Source: Pleurocapsa minor HA4230-MV1 (GTDB lineage Bacteria; Cyanobacteriota; Cyanobacteriia; Cyanobacteriales; Xenococcaceae). Taken from it: DNA of 64,000 bases. The stretch covers positions 1-64,000 of the forward strand of contig JAHHHZ010000028.1 of assembly GCA_019359095.1 (NCBI GenBank), read 5' to 3'. Every line of letters begins with the position of its first letter. The first letter of the stretch is position 1. The position numbers and the translations under genes were made by a program. The notes under the pieces are model-generated. The model saw nothing but the letters and a program-made list of their open reading frames with translations. It was not told the DNA's origin and made no database searches. This document shows, piece by piece, positions 26,394 to 37,404 of the stretch.

Positions 26394-28592
26394 CTAACCA
26401 AATTTACCAGCAGTAGAGGCAATCAGGAAGGCGGCATAGGTCAGTATATAACCCACCGTAAAGTGAGCTAGACCAACCACACGACCTTGAACGATGGACA
26501 TAGCAACAGGCTTGTCTTTCCAACGAACTAGGTTCGCTAAAGGAGTACGCTCGTGCGCCCAGACAATAGTTTCGATCAACTCTTGCCAATAACCACGCCA
26601 AGAGATCAAGAACATAAAACCAGTCGCCCAAACTAGGTGTCCAAAGAGGAACATCCAAGCCCAAACAGAAAGGTTATTCACCCCATATGGGTTATAGCCG
26701 TTGATCAATTGAGCCGAGTTTGCCCAGAGATAATCGCGGAACCAACCCATCAGATAGGTTGAGTTTTCGTTGAACTGAGCAACGTTGCCCTGCCAAACAC
26801 CAAGATGTTTCCAGTGCCAGTAGAAGGTTAACCAGCCCAAGGTATTAAGCATCCAGAACATAGCTAGGTAGAAGGAATCCCAAGCTGAGATATCGCAAGT
26901 ACCGCCACGACCAGGGCCATCACAAGGGAAAGCAAAACCGAAGTCTTTCTTGTCTGGCATTAGCTTGGAACCACGGGCATCTAAAGCACCTTTGACCAAG
27001 ATTAAAACTGTGGTGTGTAATCCTAAAGCGATCGCATGGTGAACCAAGAAATCTCCAGGCCCAATGGTCAGGAACAAGGAATTTGTGCCACTATTGATTG
27101 CGTCTAACCAACCAGGCAACCAAGCTGCACCAGTTTGAGTCACACTATCAGGATTGGAAAGCAAGACGTCGAAGCCATAAAGAGCTTTTCCAGAAGCAGC
27201 TTGAACAAACTGTGCAAACACAGGCTCGATCAAGATTTGCTTTTCAGGAGTGCCAAAAGCGACCACTACGTCATTGTGTACGTACAAACTCAAAGTGTGG
27301 AAGCCAAGGAAGAGAGACACCCAACTTAAGTGGGAAATAATCGCTTCTTTGTGCTGCAAAGCTCTTGATAGTACGTTATTTTTATTTGCTTCAGGATCGT
27401 AATCTCGAACTAGGAAGATTGCACCATGAGCAAACGCACCAACCATCAAGAATCCAGCAATATATTGATGGTGAGTATATAAAGCTGCCTGAGTTGTATA
27501 GTCCCTCGCAATAAATGCATAGGAGGGTAAAGAATACATGTGTTGTGCAACCAAGGAAGTAACTGTACCTAAACTAGCCAGAGCCAAAGCTAACTGGAAG
27601 TGGAGGGAGTTATTCAAGGTGTCATATATTCCTCTGTGTCCTTCGCCCAAACCGCCTTGAGGAGGCTTATGAGTGTCAAGAATCTCTCTAATGCTATGAC
27701 CAATACCGAAATTAGTACGGTACATATGTCCTGCAATGATGAAGATAACTGCGATCGCCAAGTGGTGATGAGCAATATCTGTCAACCAGAGAGACTCCGT
27801 TTGGGGATGAAAACCACCTAGGAAAGTCAAGATAGCTGTTCCTGCTCCTTCAGAAGTACCAAATACATGACCAGCAGTATCAGGGTTCTGAGCATATACA
27901 CCCCAGTTAAGGCTAAAGAATGGCCCTAAACCAGCGGGATGAGGAGGAGTGGAAAGAAAGTTATCCCAACCTACGTGCTGTCCGCGAGATTCGGGGATAG
28001 CAACGTGAACTAGGTGTCCAGTCCAAGCTAAAGAACTTACCCCAAATAAACCAGCTAAGTGGTGATTGAGGCGAGACTCAGCATTTTTGAACCAAGCCAA
28101 GCTAGGACGGAATTTTGGCTGTAAATGCAACCAACCAGCAAACAAGAAGATAGATGACAAGAGTAATAAGAAGATTGACCCTTGATATAATTCCTGGTTA
28201 CTAGTCATACCAATGGTGTAAAACCAGTGATAAACCCCAGAGTAGGCAATGTTTACTGGGTTAGAAGCTCCACCTTGAGTGAAGGCATCAATTGCTGCCG
28301 ATCCGAAGTGAGGATCCCAAATCGCGTGAGCGATGGGACTTGTATTTAAAGGATCTTTAATCCACTGTTCAAAGTTACCTTGCCAAGCTACATGGAACAG
28401 GGTACCGGAAGTCCACAAGAAGATAATGGCAATGTGACCAAAGTGAGAGGCGAAAATCTTTTGGTAAAGATTTTCCTCAGTCATACCATCATGCAGCTCA
28501 AAGTCATGAGCAGTGGCAATTCCGTACCAGAGCCGACGAGTAGTCGGATCTTGGGCGAGATCCTGGCTAAATTTGGGAAATTTAGTTGCCAT
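26394..28592 (-). CDS. psaB: Photosystem I P700 apoprotein A2
   Basis: PsaB is one of the two core subunits that bind P700, the electron carriers A0, A1 and FX, and many chlorophylls in the thylakoid membrane. The protein is 732 aa with eleven helices, beginning [20 protein letters not shown]. The FX cluster loop [19 protein letters not shown] contains the two cluster cysteines, and many helix histidines for chlorophyll are visible. It lies downstream of psaA, with a 311-base gap containing a stable stem-loop, and is followed by a strong terminator. Confidence 0.99.
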   Translation of the reverse strand: MATKFPKFSQDLAQDPTTRRLWYGIATAHDFELHDGMTEENLYQKIFASHFGHIAIIFLWTSGTLFHVAWQGNFEQWIKDPLNTSPIAHAIWDPHFGSAAIDAFTQGGASNPVNIAYSGVYHWFYTIGMTSNQELYQGSIFLLLLSSIFLFAGWLHLQPKFRPSLAWFKNAESRLNHHLAGLFGVSSLAWTGHLVHVAIPESRGQHVGWDNFLSTPPHPAGLGPFFSLNWGVYAQNPDTAGHVFGTSEGAGTAILTFLGGFHPQTESLWLTDIAHHHLAIAVIFIIAGHMYRTNFGIGHSIREILDTHKPPQGGLGEGHRGIYDTLNNSLHFQLALALASLGTVTSLVAQHMYSLPSYAFIARDYTTQAALYTHHQYIAGFLMVGAFAHGAIFLVRDYDPEANKNNVLSRALQHKEAIISHLSWVSLFLGFHTLSLYVHNDVVVAFGTPEKQILIEPVFAQFVQAASGKALYGFDVLLSNPDSVTQTGAAWLPGWLDAINSGTNSLFLTIGPGDFLVHHAIALGLHTTVLILVKGALDARGSKLMPDKKDFGFAFPCDGPGRGGTCDISAWDSFYLAMFWMLNTLGWLTFYWHWKHLGVWQGNVAQFNENSTYLMGWFRDYLWANSAQLINGYNPYGVNNLSVWAWMFLFGHLVWATGFMFLISWRGYWQELIETIVWAHERTPLANLVRWKDKPVAMSIVQGRVVGLAHFTVGYILTYAAFLIASTAGKFG

Positions 28593-28903
28593 AAGTTTAT
28601 GGGTAGAATTCTCCTGTAAAGGTTGAAAATGAGCTAAATATAATTACTTATTTGCTACTCATTTCTGGCTTTTCGCTACTACCGTCAATAGTTAATATTG
28701 CTAGATAGTAATTTTGTTAAAACACGGTTGCTGATTCAGCTTGCTAGTCTCAATTTAAGTTTAAATTTTAGTAACTAACTACCGTTGGATTTCTTTACTT
28801 GCGATCGCTTCTGAACCGAAGTTCAAGATCGCAATTGTTGGTTTTGCCAATCTCACAAGAGAGATTTAACTATCTTGCAAGATTGACATTACTTTTGAAA
28901 CAG
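28593..28903. other. psaA-psaB spacer
   Basis: There is no gene in these 311 bases. They contain the stem-loop listed separately and an AT-rich stretch before psaB. No T-tract follows the stem on the minus strand, so co-transcription of psaA and psaB remains possible. Confidence 0.6.
28801..28832 (-). promoter_or_regulatory. Stem-loop with cUUCGg tetraloop after psaA
   Basis: On the minus strand GCGATCTTGAAC pairs, with a bulge, with GTTCAGAAGCGATCGC around a TTCG loop closed by C-G. The outer arms include a HIP1 octamer. The lack of a following T-tract points to an mRNA-stabilising or processing stem between the two photosystem genes; that function is inferred. Confidence 0.55.
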
Positions 28904-31165
28904 CTACAACGATAGCGTTCTAGCTAAGAAGAATGCCCAGGTGGTAACAATTCCTCCTAATAAGTAGTGAGCTACACCTACTGCACGACCTTGAGTAATA
29001 CTCAAAGCGCGAGGTTGAATAGCTGGAGCTACTTTTAGTTTGTTGTGCGCCCAAACGATGGACTCAATCAATTCTTGCCAATAACCACGTCCACTAAAGA
29101 GGAACATTAAGCTGAAGGCGAATACGAAGTGACCTGCTAGGAACATAATCCCATAAGCAGATAGAGCCGAACCGTAGGTGTTAATAACTTGAGAAGCCTG
29201 AGCCCACAAGAAGTCACGCAACCAACCGTTAATACAAATCGCACTTTGGGCAAAATTACCAGCGGTAATGTGAGATACCGTGCCGTCAGGAGATACCGTT
29301 CCCCAAACATCTGACTGCATTTTCCAACTAAAGTGGAAAATTACTACAGAAATTGAGTTGTACATCCAGAATAAGCCTAAGAACACATGATCCCAAGCTG
29401 ATACTTGGCAAGTACCACCACGACCAGGGCCATCACAAGGGAAGCGGAAACCTAAATTAGCTTTATCTGGAATCAGGCGAGAGCTACGAGCGTAGAGAAC
29501 ACCTTTCAAGAGAATTAGGGCCGTTACATGGATGGTAAAAGCGTGAATATGGTGAACCATAAAGTCAGCCGTACCTAACGCAATGGGCATCATTGCTACC
29601 TTGCCACCAACCGCTACGATACCGCCACCAAAAGCATAGCTTGCTGGCTCGATCGCTGTAGGAGCAGTATTTCCTGGCGCCAAAGTATGAATGTTTTGCA
29701 CCCACTGAGCAAAGATTGGCTGGAGTTGAATCGCCGTATCCGAGAACATATCTTGGGGACGACCCAAGGCTCTCATGGTGTCGTTATGAATGTACAGACC
29801 AAAGCTATGGAAGCCTAGGAAGATACAAACCCAGTTAAGGTGTGAAATAATTGCATCGCGAACACGAAGTACGCGGTCAACCACGTTATTTACATTCTTA
29901 GCTGGATCATAATCGCGCACCATATAGATCGCGGCGTGCGCTCCTGCTCCAACAATTAAGAAGGCACCAATCCACATGTGATGTGTAAACAGCGATATCT
30001 GAGTCGCATAGTCGATCGCCATGTAAGGATATGGAGGCATGGCGTACATATGTTGCGCCACGATAATTGTCAGAGAACCAAGCATTGCTAAGTTAACTGC
30101 CAATTGAGCGTGCCAAGAAGTTGTCAAGATCTCATAAAGACCTCTGTGACCTTCTCCACCAAACAATAAAGGATCTCCTTTATGACCGTCTAAAATTTCT
30201 TTCATACTATGACCAATACCAAAGTTGGTACGGTACATATGACCAGCAATAATAAACAGTACAGCAAGAGCCAAATGATGATGTGCAGTATCAGATAACC
30301 ACAAACCTCCAGTTACAGGGTTCAAACCACCTTTGAAAGTCAAAAAGTCAGAATATACGCCCCAGTTGAGGGTGAAGAAAGGTCGCAGCCCTTCTGCAAA
30401 ACTTGGGTATAATTCCGCCATCTTGGCACTGTCTAGGATGAACTCGTGAGGCAGAGGAATATCTGCTGGAGCAACTCCCGCATCTAACAGTTTATTAATT
30501 GGTAGAGATACGTGAATTTGGTGTCCAGCCCAGCCAAGACAACCTAAGCCTAATAAACCAGCTAAATGATGGTTCATCATTGATTCCACGTTTTGGAACC
30601 ATTCCAACTTGGGCGCTCGCTTGTGGTAATGGAACCAGCCAGCAAAGATCATCAAAGCTGCCATTACTAATCCACCAATAGCTGTGCAGTACAACTGGAA
30701 GCTGTTAGTAAATCCGGAAGCTCTCCATAGATAAAAGAATCCCGATGTGATTTGGATTCCGTGGAAACCACCACCGACATCGGCATTAAGGATACCTTGA
30801 CCAACAATGGGCCAAACTACTTGGGCGCTAGGTTTGATTGTAGTAGGGTCTAGAAGCCAAGCTTCATAGTTGGAAAAGCGAGCTCCGTGGAAATACATTC
30901 CGCTTAGCCAAACAAAAACCACTGCTAGATGACCAAAATGCGCACTAAATATTTTTCGCGAAATATCTTCTAAGTCACTGGTATGACTGTCAAAATCATG
31001 AGCATCAGCGTGAAGATTCCAAATCCAAGCGGTTGTTTTAGGCCCCCTGGCTAAAGTTCGGTCAAAATGACCTGGCTTGCCCCATTTCTCGAAAGAAGTT
31101 GGGACTGGATCGACATCAACTGTTACCTTGACTTTCGCCTCGTCTTTTTGAGGACTAATTGTCAT
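28904..31165 (-). CDS. psaA: Photosystem I P700 apoprotein A1
   Basis: PsaA pairs with PsaB to form the photosystem I core. The protein is 753 aa, with the N-terminus [20 protein letters not shown] and [28 protein letters not shown]-type sequence (here [16 protein letters not shown]). The FX loop [19 protein letters not shown] is intact and eleven hydrophobic helices can be traced. The ATG at 31165 has GGAG a few bases upstream (TCCTC on the plus strand). Expression of psaAB in cyanobacteria is light-regulated; the long AT-rich leader is where such control would lie. Confidence 0.99.
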   Translation of the reverse strand: MTISPQKDEAKVKVTVDVDPVPTSFEKWGKPGHFDRTLARGPKTTAWIWNLHADAHDFDSHTSDLEDISRKIFSAHFGHLAVVFVWLSGMYFHGARFSNYEAWLLDPTTIKPSAQVVWPIVGQGILNADVGGGFHGIQITSGFFYLWRASGFTNSFQLYCTAIGGLVMAALMIFAGWFHYHKRAPKLEWFQNVESMMNHHLAGLLGLGCLGWAGHQIHVSLPINKLLDAGVAPADIPLPHEFILDSAKMAELYPSFAEGLRPFFTLNWGVYSDFLTFKGGLNPVTGGLWLSDTAHHHLALAVLFIIAGHMYRTNFGIGHSMKEILDGHKGDPLLFGGEGHRGLYEILTTSWHAQLAVNLAMLGSLTIIVAQHMYAMPPYPYMAIDYATQISLFTHHMWIGAFLIVGAGAHAAIYMVRDYDPAKNVNNVVDRVLRVRDAIISHLNWVCIFLGFHSFGLYIHNDTMRALGRPQDMFSDTAIQLQPIFAQWVQNIHTLAPGNTAPTAIEPASYAFGGGIVAVGGKVAMMPIALGTADFMVHHIHAFTIHVTALILLKGVLYARSSRLIPDKANLGFRFPCDGPGRGGTCQVSAWDHVFLGLFWMYNSISVVIFHFSWKMQSDVWGTVSPDGTVSHITAGNFAQSAICINGWLRDFLWAQASQVINTYGSALSAYGIMFLAGHFVFAFSLMFLFSGRGYWQELIESIVWAHNKLKVAPAIQPRALSITQGRAVGVAHYLLGGIVTTWAFFLARTLSL

Positions 31166-31638
31166 GAGGATTCTCCTCTCAGGGCAATAGATTTTAGATT
31201 TAAATTTTCCTATTCTGAAGAACAGGTTTTCATTGTGTAAAAAGAGAGATCAAAAAAATCACTGCTTTTTGTACAACCTTAGCTTGCTCTCCCTTAATAG
31301 GTTTTTTGTTTCAAGCTACAGGCATTACTGTATATGATCATATGACTTAGAACTCAGCAAACCCAGTAAAGCTTAACAAAATTTTAAATGGGCGTGATTA
31401 TTGTTCCAAAAGGGTTTGCAGCGCCACAGTTTCTCGGCAAAAGTATACAAAACAAAACCTATCTTTACAAAAGGCAATGTCAGTCATGGAGTCTAAATTC
31501 TCTAGATCCTGATTTAATTTATGTAAGAGAGAATTAATTCGGGTCAGGATCCCTGTCGTTTTACGGCAGAGCTTGCCTAACCGTTGGTCAGTCCAGAAAA
31601 ACCAGCTTTTTATAAATAACTTTATCGGTAGATACTGA
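31166..31638. other. psaA upstream control region
   Basis: This 473-base region lies between divergent genes. I can point to AT-rich direct and inverted short motifs near 31200-31260, but not to a certain promoter. A minus-strand frame (31398-31715) is open here but overlaps the lipoprotein start and is not convincing. Confidence 0.5.
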
Positions 31639-33177
31639 ATGAAAACTGTTAAAACAATCATTATTATTTTGGTGCTTAGTTGTTTGCTCGGCTGTGAGCA
31701 GCTTAAGCTGGACAATTATACAACTGGCGATCGCTCTGCTGAAACTATTGACTTGGCAACTAGCAACAGCAATTTAGCTGAAGTAACAGCGCCAAAAATC
31801 ATTAGACAGTTGAATCAAGAACTCGAACAATACAGTCCACAGGTAAGAATTGCAGCTCCTAGAGCAGGAAAAACTTTTAACCAAACAGATGTTGCCATCA
31901 AATTAGCAGTAGAAGATTTACCTGTATTTCAAGATGATCGATTGCACCTGGGTAATCATTTAAACTTAATTGTTGATAACGAACCATTTCAGTCAATCTA
32001 CGCTGTGGATGAACCAATAATTATTAAAAATCTTGCGCCTGGAACTCATACCATTAGAGTATTTGCCGTAAGTCCTTGGGGAGAAAGCTTTAAAAATGAG
32101 GGTGCTTATGCTCAAACTACTTTTAATGTTTTGACTGAAACTAATGCCAATCGACCTAATGCTGACTTGCCACTACTGACTTACAACAGTCCTAATGGAA
32201 CTTATGGCGCAGAACCAGTGCTGCTAGATTTTTATCTAAATAATCCTGATTCGGCGATTGCTGAAAATAATCCTGATCGGCAAAAATTGCTGGTTAAAGC
32301 AACCATTAATGGTACAAGTTTGCTCATTGAAGATTGGCAGCCTTACTATTTAACTGGATTTGAACCAGGCGAAAATTGGATTCAGCTAGAGCTAGTCGAT
32401 GAGTTGGGAAATACGATCGAAAACGCTTTTAATAACACTGTTAGAGTGTTTACCTATAATCCACAACAACAAGACAACCTAGCCCAATTAGTCAGCAATA
32501 AAATATCTTTTGATGAGGCTCAATCGATAGTGAAGCAGAGCTATTATATACAGCCTGAAGGAACTCCAGAAATTATTGATTTGGAAGATAGCGCTAAACC
32601 TGAAATTATTCCCAGTGAGTTAGAAACTATTCCTGAACAATCACCAGAAGTAGCACCTGAGATTACGAATCAAGCTAATCAGCCAAAAGAATCAGAAATT
32701 AGCACTACCCAAGCACAAAGAATTTCCCCAACAGAATCTCCTACTGAGCCTAGTAATCCCCAGACTAAGGTTTTAAATGAAGTATCTGACGCTGAAACAG
32801 AAACCATCACTGATACTGATACGAGCGTCAAAACTAAAACAGATAGTGATTCATTGGATTTAGATTCAAAAGCTGCTGCTATCTTGGAATCTAATCAGGT
32901 TAAACCTAAGACTAGCGCAAGTAAGATTCTCATTACCGAGTCAAATTCCCCAGAAGAGACAGTAGCCGAGATTATTGTTCCTCAATCAAAGTCAATTGAG
33001 ATTGCTGAATCAGACATTAAATCAGATATAGCGATCGCTATTCCTACTGCTCAAACTGATGACAATTCATCAGAGTCAGAATCGACTTCAACAAAATTCT
33101 TGTGGTGGAAAAAAATCTTAGTTGGGGTACGTCAAACAATAGAAGCATTAGCTAGACAATTACCCAGTGAAGTTTAA
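31639..33177 (+). CDS. Lipoprotein with Ig-like region and acidic tail
   Basis: The protein is 512 aa. The signal peptide ends in the lipobox SCLLGC (lipidated Cys at about 19). Residues 60-270 look like two beta-sandwich modules (RIAAPRAGKTFNQTDVAIKL, LAPGTHTIRVFAVSPWGES, and LLVKATINGTSLLIEDW), typical of extracytoplasmic Ig-like domains. From about 300 on there is a Ser/Thr/Glu/Pro-rich low-complexity stretch, ending in a basic amphipathic segment (KFLWWKKILVGVRQTIEALARQL). Conserved-looking but not recognised. It is divergent from psaA. Confidence 0.75.
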   Translation: MKTVKTIIIILVLSCLLGCEQLKLDNYTTGDRSAETIDLATSNSNLAEVTAPKIIRQLNQELEQYSPQVRIAAPRAGKTFNQTDVAIKLAVEDLPVFQDDRLHLGNHLNLIVDNEPFQSIYAVDEPIIIKNLAPGTHTIRVFAVSPWGESFKNEGAYAQTTFNVLTETNANRPNADLPLLTYNSPNGTYGAEPVLLDFYLNNPDSAIAENNPDRQKLLVKATINGTSLLIEDWQPYYLTGFEPGENWIQLELVDELGNTIENAFNNTVRVFTYNPQQQDNLAQLVSNKISFDEAQSIVKQSYYIQPEGTPEIIDLEDSAKPEIIPSELETIPEQSPEVAPEITNQANQPKESEISTTQAQRISPTESPTEPSNPQTKVLNEVSDAETETITDTDTSVKTKTDSDSLDLDSKAAAILESNQVKPKTSASKILITESNSPEETVAEIIVPQSKSIEIAESDIKSDIAIAIPTAQTDDNSSESESTSTKFLWWKKILVGVRQTIEALARQLPSEV

Positions 33178-33415
33178 CTTTTGATCTAAGTTACTTAAAT
33201 TAAATTAGCAAGTTTTAACAAACTGAAAATCTTGTTAACGAATAAATAATAAGGGTTCCATTTCCCTTTAGAATAATTTACTGCACTTAATGTAAGACAT
33301 TGAACCTAGAGCCAATTTAAAGATATGGTGAAAACTGGCAAATACGCTGATTTTCGCTTTAAAAACCGAGCTTATAGGTAACACCACAAGATTCTAGGGA
33401 ATTAGACAACAATTC

Positions 33416-35011
33416 ATGACTATGGCAAAAGTTCTCGTCTCCGATCCTATTGATCAAGTTGGTATTGATATCATCTCTCAAGTAGCAGAGGTAGATGTAA
33501 AAACCAAGCTGCCTTTAGCAGAGCTAATCAAAATAATTCCCGAATATGATGCTTTAATGCTGCGATCGGGTACTCAAGTTACAGCAGAAGTGATTGAGGC
33601 TGGTAAAAACCTAAAAATTATCGGGCGAGCAGGAGTTGGCGTAGATAACATTGATGTTAAAGCTGCTACCCGCAACGGTATTGTCGTGGTTAACTCTCCA
33701 GAAGGGAACACAATTGCTGCTGCGGAACACGCTTTGGCGATGATGCTTTCTCTCTCGCGTCAGATTCCTGATGCTAACCAATCCGTTAAAAATGGCAAGT
33801 GGGAACGGAAAAAGTTCGTGGGGAACGAAGTTTATAAAAAAACTTTAGGTGTAGTTGGTTTAGGTAAAATTGGCGCCCATGTTGCCAAAGTAGCCAGAGC
33901 AATGGAAATGAAGTTACTGGCATACGATCCCTTTGTGTCTACGGAACGAGCAGAAAGATTAGGCTGTAGTTTAGTAGATTTGGACTTGTTATTTAAAGAG
34001 TCAGATTACATTACGCTACATATTCCTAAAACTCCCGAAACCGCTAATTTAATTAATGCTGAAGCTTTAGCCAAAATGAAGCCTCACGTTAGAATTATTA
34101 ACTGCGCTCGCGGTGGCATTATTGATGAAGCTGCTCTGGCAGAGGCACTTCAAGCAGGAAAAATTGGCGGTGCAGCACTAGATGTTTATAGCAGTGAGCC
34201 ATTAGAAGAATCACCTCTAACACAAGTCGGTTCTAATCTAGTCTTAACTCCCCATTTAGGAGCTTCTACGGCTGAGGCACAGGTTAATGTGGCAATTGAT
34301 GTAGCAGAGCAAATTAGAGATGTTTTATTAGGGCTTCCTGCTCGTTCTGCGGTTAACATTCCAGGTCTAAATCCAGATGTTATGCAAAAACTTAGACCAT
34401 ACCTAAGATTAGCAGAGACATTAGGTACAATGGCTAGTCAGTTAGCTGGAGGTCGAATTGATGAGTTAAATATCCGTTTACAGGGAGAGTTAGCTAATAA
34501 CGATAGTCAGCCAATCATTGTTGCTGCTTTAAAAGGATTACTTTCTCAAGCTTTAAGAGAACGGGTAAACTACGTTAATGCAGCTATTGAAGCCCAAGAG
34601 CGAGGCATTAGAGTAATTGAAACTAAAGATAGTTCGACTCGTGATTATTCTGGTGGTTCACTACACATTGAGGCTCAGGGAGCTAACGGTAAACACTCTG
34701 TTACAGGAGCTTTATTAAGTGAAGGCGAAATCAGAATCACTAATTTAGACGAGTTTCCCATTAATGTTCCACCGAATGACAATATGTTGTTTACCTTGCA
34801 CCGAGATATGCCAGGATTGATCGGTAAAATTGGCTCTTTACTGGGTAGCTATAACGTTAACATTGCCAGTATGCAAGTAGGACGCAAAATTGTTCGAGGT
34901 GAAGCTGTTATGGTACTCAGCTTAGACGATCCTCTGCCAGAAGGAATCTTACAAGAGATTATTAAAGTAGACGGTATAAGAGATGCTTATACGGTTAAAC
35001 TCTCAGTTTAA
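33416..35011 (+). CDS. serA: D-3-phosphoglycerate dehydrogenase
   Basis: SerA oxidises 3-phosphoglycerate with NAD to 3-phosphohydroxypyruvate, the first step of serine synthesis. The protein is 531 aa (or 529 from the ATG at 33422, MAKVLVSD). It is the long type: substrate and Rossmann domains with [30 protein letters not shown] (catalytic Arg) and [13 protein letters not shown] (catalytic His), then an intervening domain (about 320-450), and a C-terminal ACT domain ([21 protein letters not shown]) that in this family binds serine. Feedback control by serine is thus possible. Confidence 0.96.
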   Translation: MTMAKVLVSDPIDQVGIDIISQVAEVDVKTKLPLAELIKIIPEYDALMLRSGTQVTAEVIEAGKNLKIIGRAGVGVDNIDVKAATRNGIVVVNSPEGNTIAAAEHALAMMLSLSRQIPDANQSVKNGKWERKKFVGNEVYKKTLGVVGLGKIGAHVAKVARAMEMKLLAYDPFVSTERAERLGCSLVDLDLLFKESDYITLHIPKTPETANLINAEALAKMKPHVRIINCARGGIIDEAALAEALQAGKIGGAALDVYSSEPLEESPLTQVGSNLVLTPHLGASTAEAQVNVAIDVAEQIRDVLLGLPARSAVNIPGLNPDVMQKLRPYLRLAETLGTMASQLAGGRIDELNIRLQGELANNDSQPIIVAALKGLLSQALRERVNYVNAAIEAQERGIRVIETKDSSTRDYSGGSLHIEAQGANGKHSVTGALLSEGEIRITNLDEFPINVPPNDNMLFTLHRDMPGLIGKIGSLLGSYNVNIASMQVGRKIVRGEAVMVLSLDDPLPEGILQEIIKVDGIRDAYTVKLSV

Positions 35012-35527
35012 AACTTAAAGTTTGCTCGATTAAATGGTGCTAATGTCATTTCGTCGAGCAGCAAGTCAAATATCGTTAAACTTGAGTCTAAATAATTGCT
35101 GGGAAAGTTTAAAGTTAGTGGATTTTCCAGTGGCTTTGTACTTCAAGTAAGTTTTAAAGTTTAAATATATTAACGTTTAGATAAATTAGAAAGCTAAGTT
35201 TTGTGAGCAGATTGGGAAAACTATTACCAAAGAACCAAGCAAATATGTAGATAAAGCTAAAATATTGACATACAGCATAGAGGATATGTGTTTCAATACC
35301 TGATTACTTAATTAATAATTAAACTAAACTAAATAGTTAATTTGGTATTCAAAATAATCGTAGTCACAAGTATCATTATTGCTGCACCTGAAGATAAACT
35401 CACTTAGCTTGAAACTATGGAAATTTGTAGCATAGAACTAAAGCAACCATCGTTAGAGGTGGATTAAGATTAAGTTCTTGCGGTTCAACTAAGATAATTC
35501 TCATATAGCTCATAACCTATAAAATTC
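35012..35527. other. AT-rich spacer between serA and prmA, no gene seen
   Basis: 516 bases with stop codons frequent in all frames. I looked for tRNA-like arms, hairpins followed by T-tracts and repeated heptads and found none that are convincing. Confidence 0.55.
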
Positions 35528-36460
35528 ATGTCTAATCGTTGGTGGGAGATCGTTGTAAAATGCGAGCCAGTTCTCGAAGAATCTGTCTTTTGGCGACTTG
35601 AAAAATTTGGCTGTTCGGGAACAGCGATCAAAGTCAAAGTTTTGAATGATGAGCCAAGTCTTGACTTTGAATCTACTGACAAACAGATTATAATCAAAAG
35701 TTATATTCCTGAAATCGACACTCAATTATTGGATTTAGCGGCTCTCTCGCTGTGGTTAGAACAAGATGCCAAATTATTAGAGGTAGCTGTTCCCGAAGCT
35801 CAATGGCAATTGATCGATGAAGAAGATTGGGCAAGTGGTTGGAAAGACTATTGGCAACCGATGGAAATTGGCGATCGCTTTTTAATTTATCCTGCTTGGG
35901 AAACTCCCCCAGAAAAAAGCGATCGCTTAGTCTTACGTCTCGATCCTGGTGCAGCCTTTGGCACAGGTACTCACCCAACAACTCAGCTATGTTTGGAATC
36001 ACTAGAAATGAGACTATCTGCAAATCCCCAACATCAGACTATAGCCGATATTGGTTGTGGTTCGGGTATTTTAGCTTTGGGTTCGGTTTTGCTTGGCGCT
36101 AAAAAAGTTTACGCCTTAGATACCGATGCTTTAGCTACCAAAACTTGTCGCAGCAATTGTCAACTAAATGAAATTAGCCGCGAAAGCGTCATTGTCCGTG
36201 ATGGCAGTGTTGAACAGCTAATCGCCGAAAATGAAATTTTTGATGGCATTATTTGTAATATTCTTGCTGATATTATCGTTGAATTATTTCCCCAGTTTAA
36301 TCAAATTACGCATGAAAAAAGCTGGGCAGTTCTCAGTGGTATTCTTTTAACTCAAGCCGATCAAATTGCCGATGTTGTCGAGCAACAAGGATGGACAGTA
36401 GCAGCATTATGGAAGCGTAAAGATTGGTGCTGTTTCAATATTCGACGCTCGGAATACTAA
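35528..36460 (+). CDS. prmA: Ribosomal protein L11 methyltransferase
   Basis: PrmA methylates ribosomal protein L11 using S-adenosylmethionine. The protein is 310 aa. The N-terminal substrate domain (about 1-110) is followed by the linker [20 protein letters not shown], a PrmA signature, then SAM motif [13 protein letters not shown], the acidic loop YALDTDALA, and motif [14 protein letters not shown] (NxxA-type). The start [19 protein letters not shown] is typical. It converges with map. Confidence 0.95.
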   Translation: MSNRWWEIVVKCEPVLEESVFWRLEKFGCSGTAIKVKVLNDEPSLDFESTDKQIIIKSYIPEIDTQLLDLAALSLWLEQDAKLLEVAVPEAQWQLIDEEDWASGWKDYWQPMEIGDRFLIYPAWETPPEKSDRLVLRLDPGAAFGTGTHPTTQLCLESLEMRLSANPQHQTIADIGCGSGILALGSVLLGAKKVYALDTDALATKTCRSNCQLNEISRESVIVRDGSVEQLIAENEIFDGIICNILADIIVELFPQFNQITHEKSWAVLSGILLTQADQIADVVEQQGWTVAALWKRKDWCCFNIRRSEY

Positions 36461-36467
36461 TACTGCT

Positions 36468-37244
36468 TCAAATAGCTTGGGTCAGAATATTCACCCCATC
36501 CTTAGTTACGGCAATAGTATGTTCAAACTGAGCTGAGAGTTTCTTATCTTTAGTAATCGCAGTCCAACCATCGTCAAGCATAACAGCTTCCCATGTTCCT
36601 TCATTAATCATTGGTTCAATGGTAAACACCATACCTGGCTTAATCTTTTTCTTTTGCCTGGGATCATAATAATGAGGGATTTGAGGAGCAGTATGAAAGA
36701 TATGGCTTACTCCGTGTCCAACAAAGTCTCTAACGACAGAAAAACCCTGTTGTTCGGCATACTCTTGGATTGCTGCGCCAATATCATTAATTCTGGCACC
36801 TGGTTTGACAGCAGCAATTCCCCTTCTTAAACACTCCTCTGTAACTTCCACCAGTTTTCGCGCTGTTGGTGAAGGAGTCCCAACAAAAAAGGTTTTAGAA
36901 GTATCTCCGTGATAGCCATCGACAATCGGCGTCACATCAATATTAATAATATCGCCGTCTTTTAAGATTTGCTTAGCATTGGGGATGCCGTGGCAAATTA
37001 CTTCATTAACGCTGGTACAAAGAGAGCCAGGAAACGGATTTTCTTTTGGGCCATATCCTAAAGGAGCGCTAACTGCTCCTTTTTCTTGCGTCCATTGTTC
37101 GGCAGCATCATTGATTTCTAAAGTACTCACTCCAGGTTTAATCATCGGTTCTAAAAAATCTAACAATTCCGCAGCTAAAGCTCCTGCTCGACGCATTTTT
37201 TCAATTTCCCGACTGGAGAGATAAGTGATCTGTTCTGTTCCCAT
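36468..37244 (-). CDS. map: Methionine aminopeptidase, type I
   Basis: Map removes the initiator methionine from nascent proteins. The protein is 258 aa. Metal ligands are all visible by motif: Asp in INIDVTPIVDGYHGD (two Asp), His in VGHGVSHIFH, Glu in FTIEPMINEG, and Glu in AQFEHTIAVT. The catalytic His is in CHGIPN. The short length, without the N-terminal zinc extension, places it in type Ia. Converges with prmA, with only seven bases between the stop codons. Confidence 0.96.
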   Translation of the reverse strand: MGTEQITYLSSREIEKMRRAGALAAELLDFLEPMIKPGVSTLEINDAAEQWTQEKGAVSAPLGYGPKENPFPGSLCTSVNEVICHGIPNAKQILKDGDIINIDVTPIVDGYHGDTSKTFFVGTPSPTARKLVEVTEECLRRGIAAVKPGARINDIGAAIQEYAEQQGFSVVRDFVGHGVSHIFHTAPQIPHYYDPRQKKKIKPGMVFTIEPMINEGTWEAVMLDDGWTAITKDKKLSAQFEHTIAVTKDGVNILTQAI

Positions 37245-37332
37245 TGCTATTTTTGCTGTACCTGATTCTCGCTATCTATACTGCCTAGTTTATCAATTCT
37301 TGAACTGGGAATCTCGATTTAAAATATTTGTC

Positions 37333-37360
37333 AAAAAAAAGCCTAGATTAATATCTAGGC
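37333..37360 (-). terminator. Terminator of the giant repeat-protein gene
   Basis: GCCTAGAT (37341-37348) and ATCTAGGC (37353-37360) form a perfect 8-base stem. On the minus strand a run of eight T (37340-37333) follows. It sits 45 bases after the stop codon of the minus-strand gene at 37405. Confidence 0.88.
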
Positions 37361-37404
37361 CTTTAGTCAATTTGTCTGAACAAAAATATCGTTAACCGTT
37401 CATC

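Noticed and set aside
26404-26664. Alternative frame inside psaB
   Set aside because: It lies wholly within psaB in another frame, with no independent support.
31398-31715. Minus-strand frame upstream of psaA (about 105 aa)
   Set aside because: It overlaps the signal peptide of the lipoprotein gene on the other strand, has no ribosome site I can see and no recognisable family. The final 50 residues look somewhat protein-like, so it is kept here as uncertain.
35012-35527. tRNA or other structured RNA in the serA-prmA spacer
   Set aside because: I looked for T-arm-like GGTTCRA patterns and cloverleaf arms here and in other spacers and found none that close into stems.
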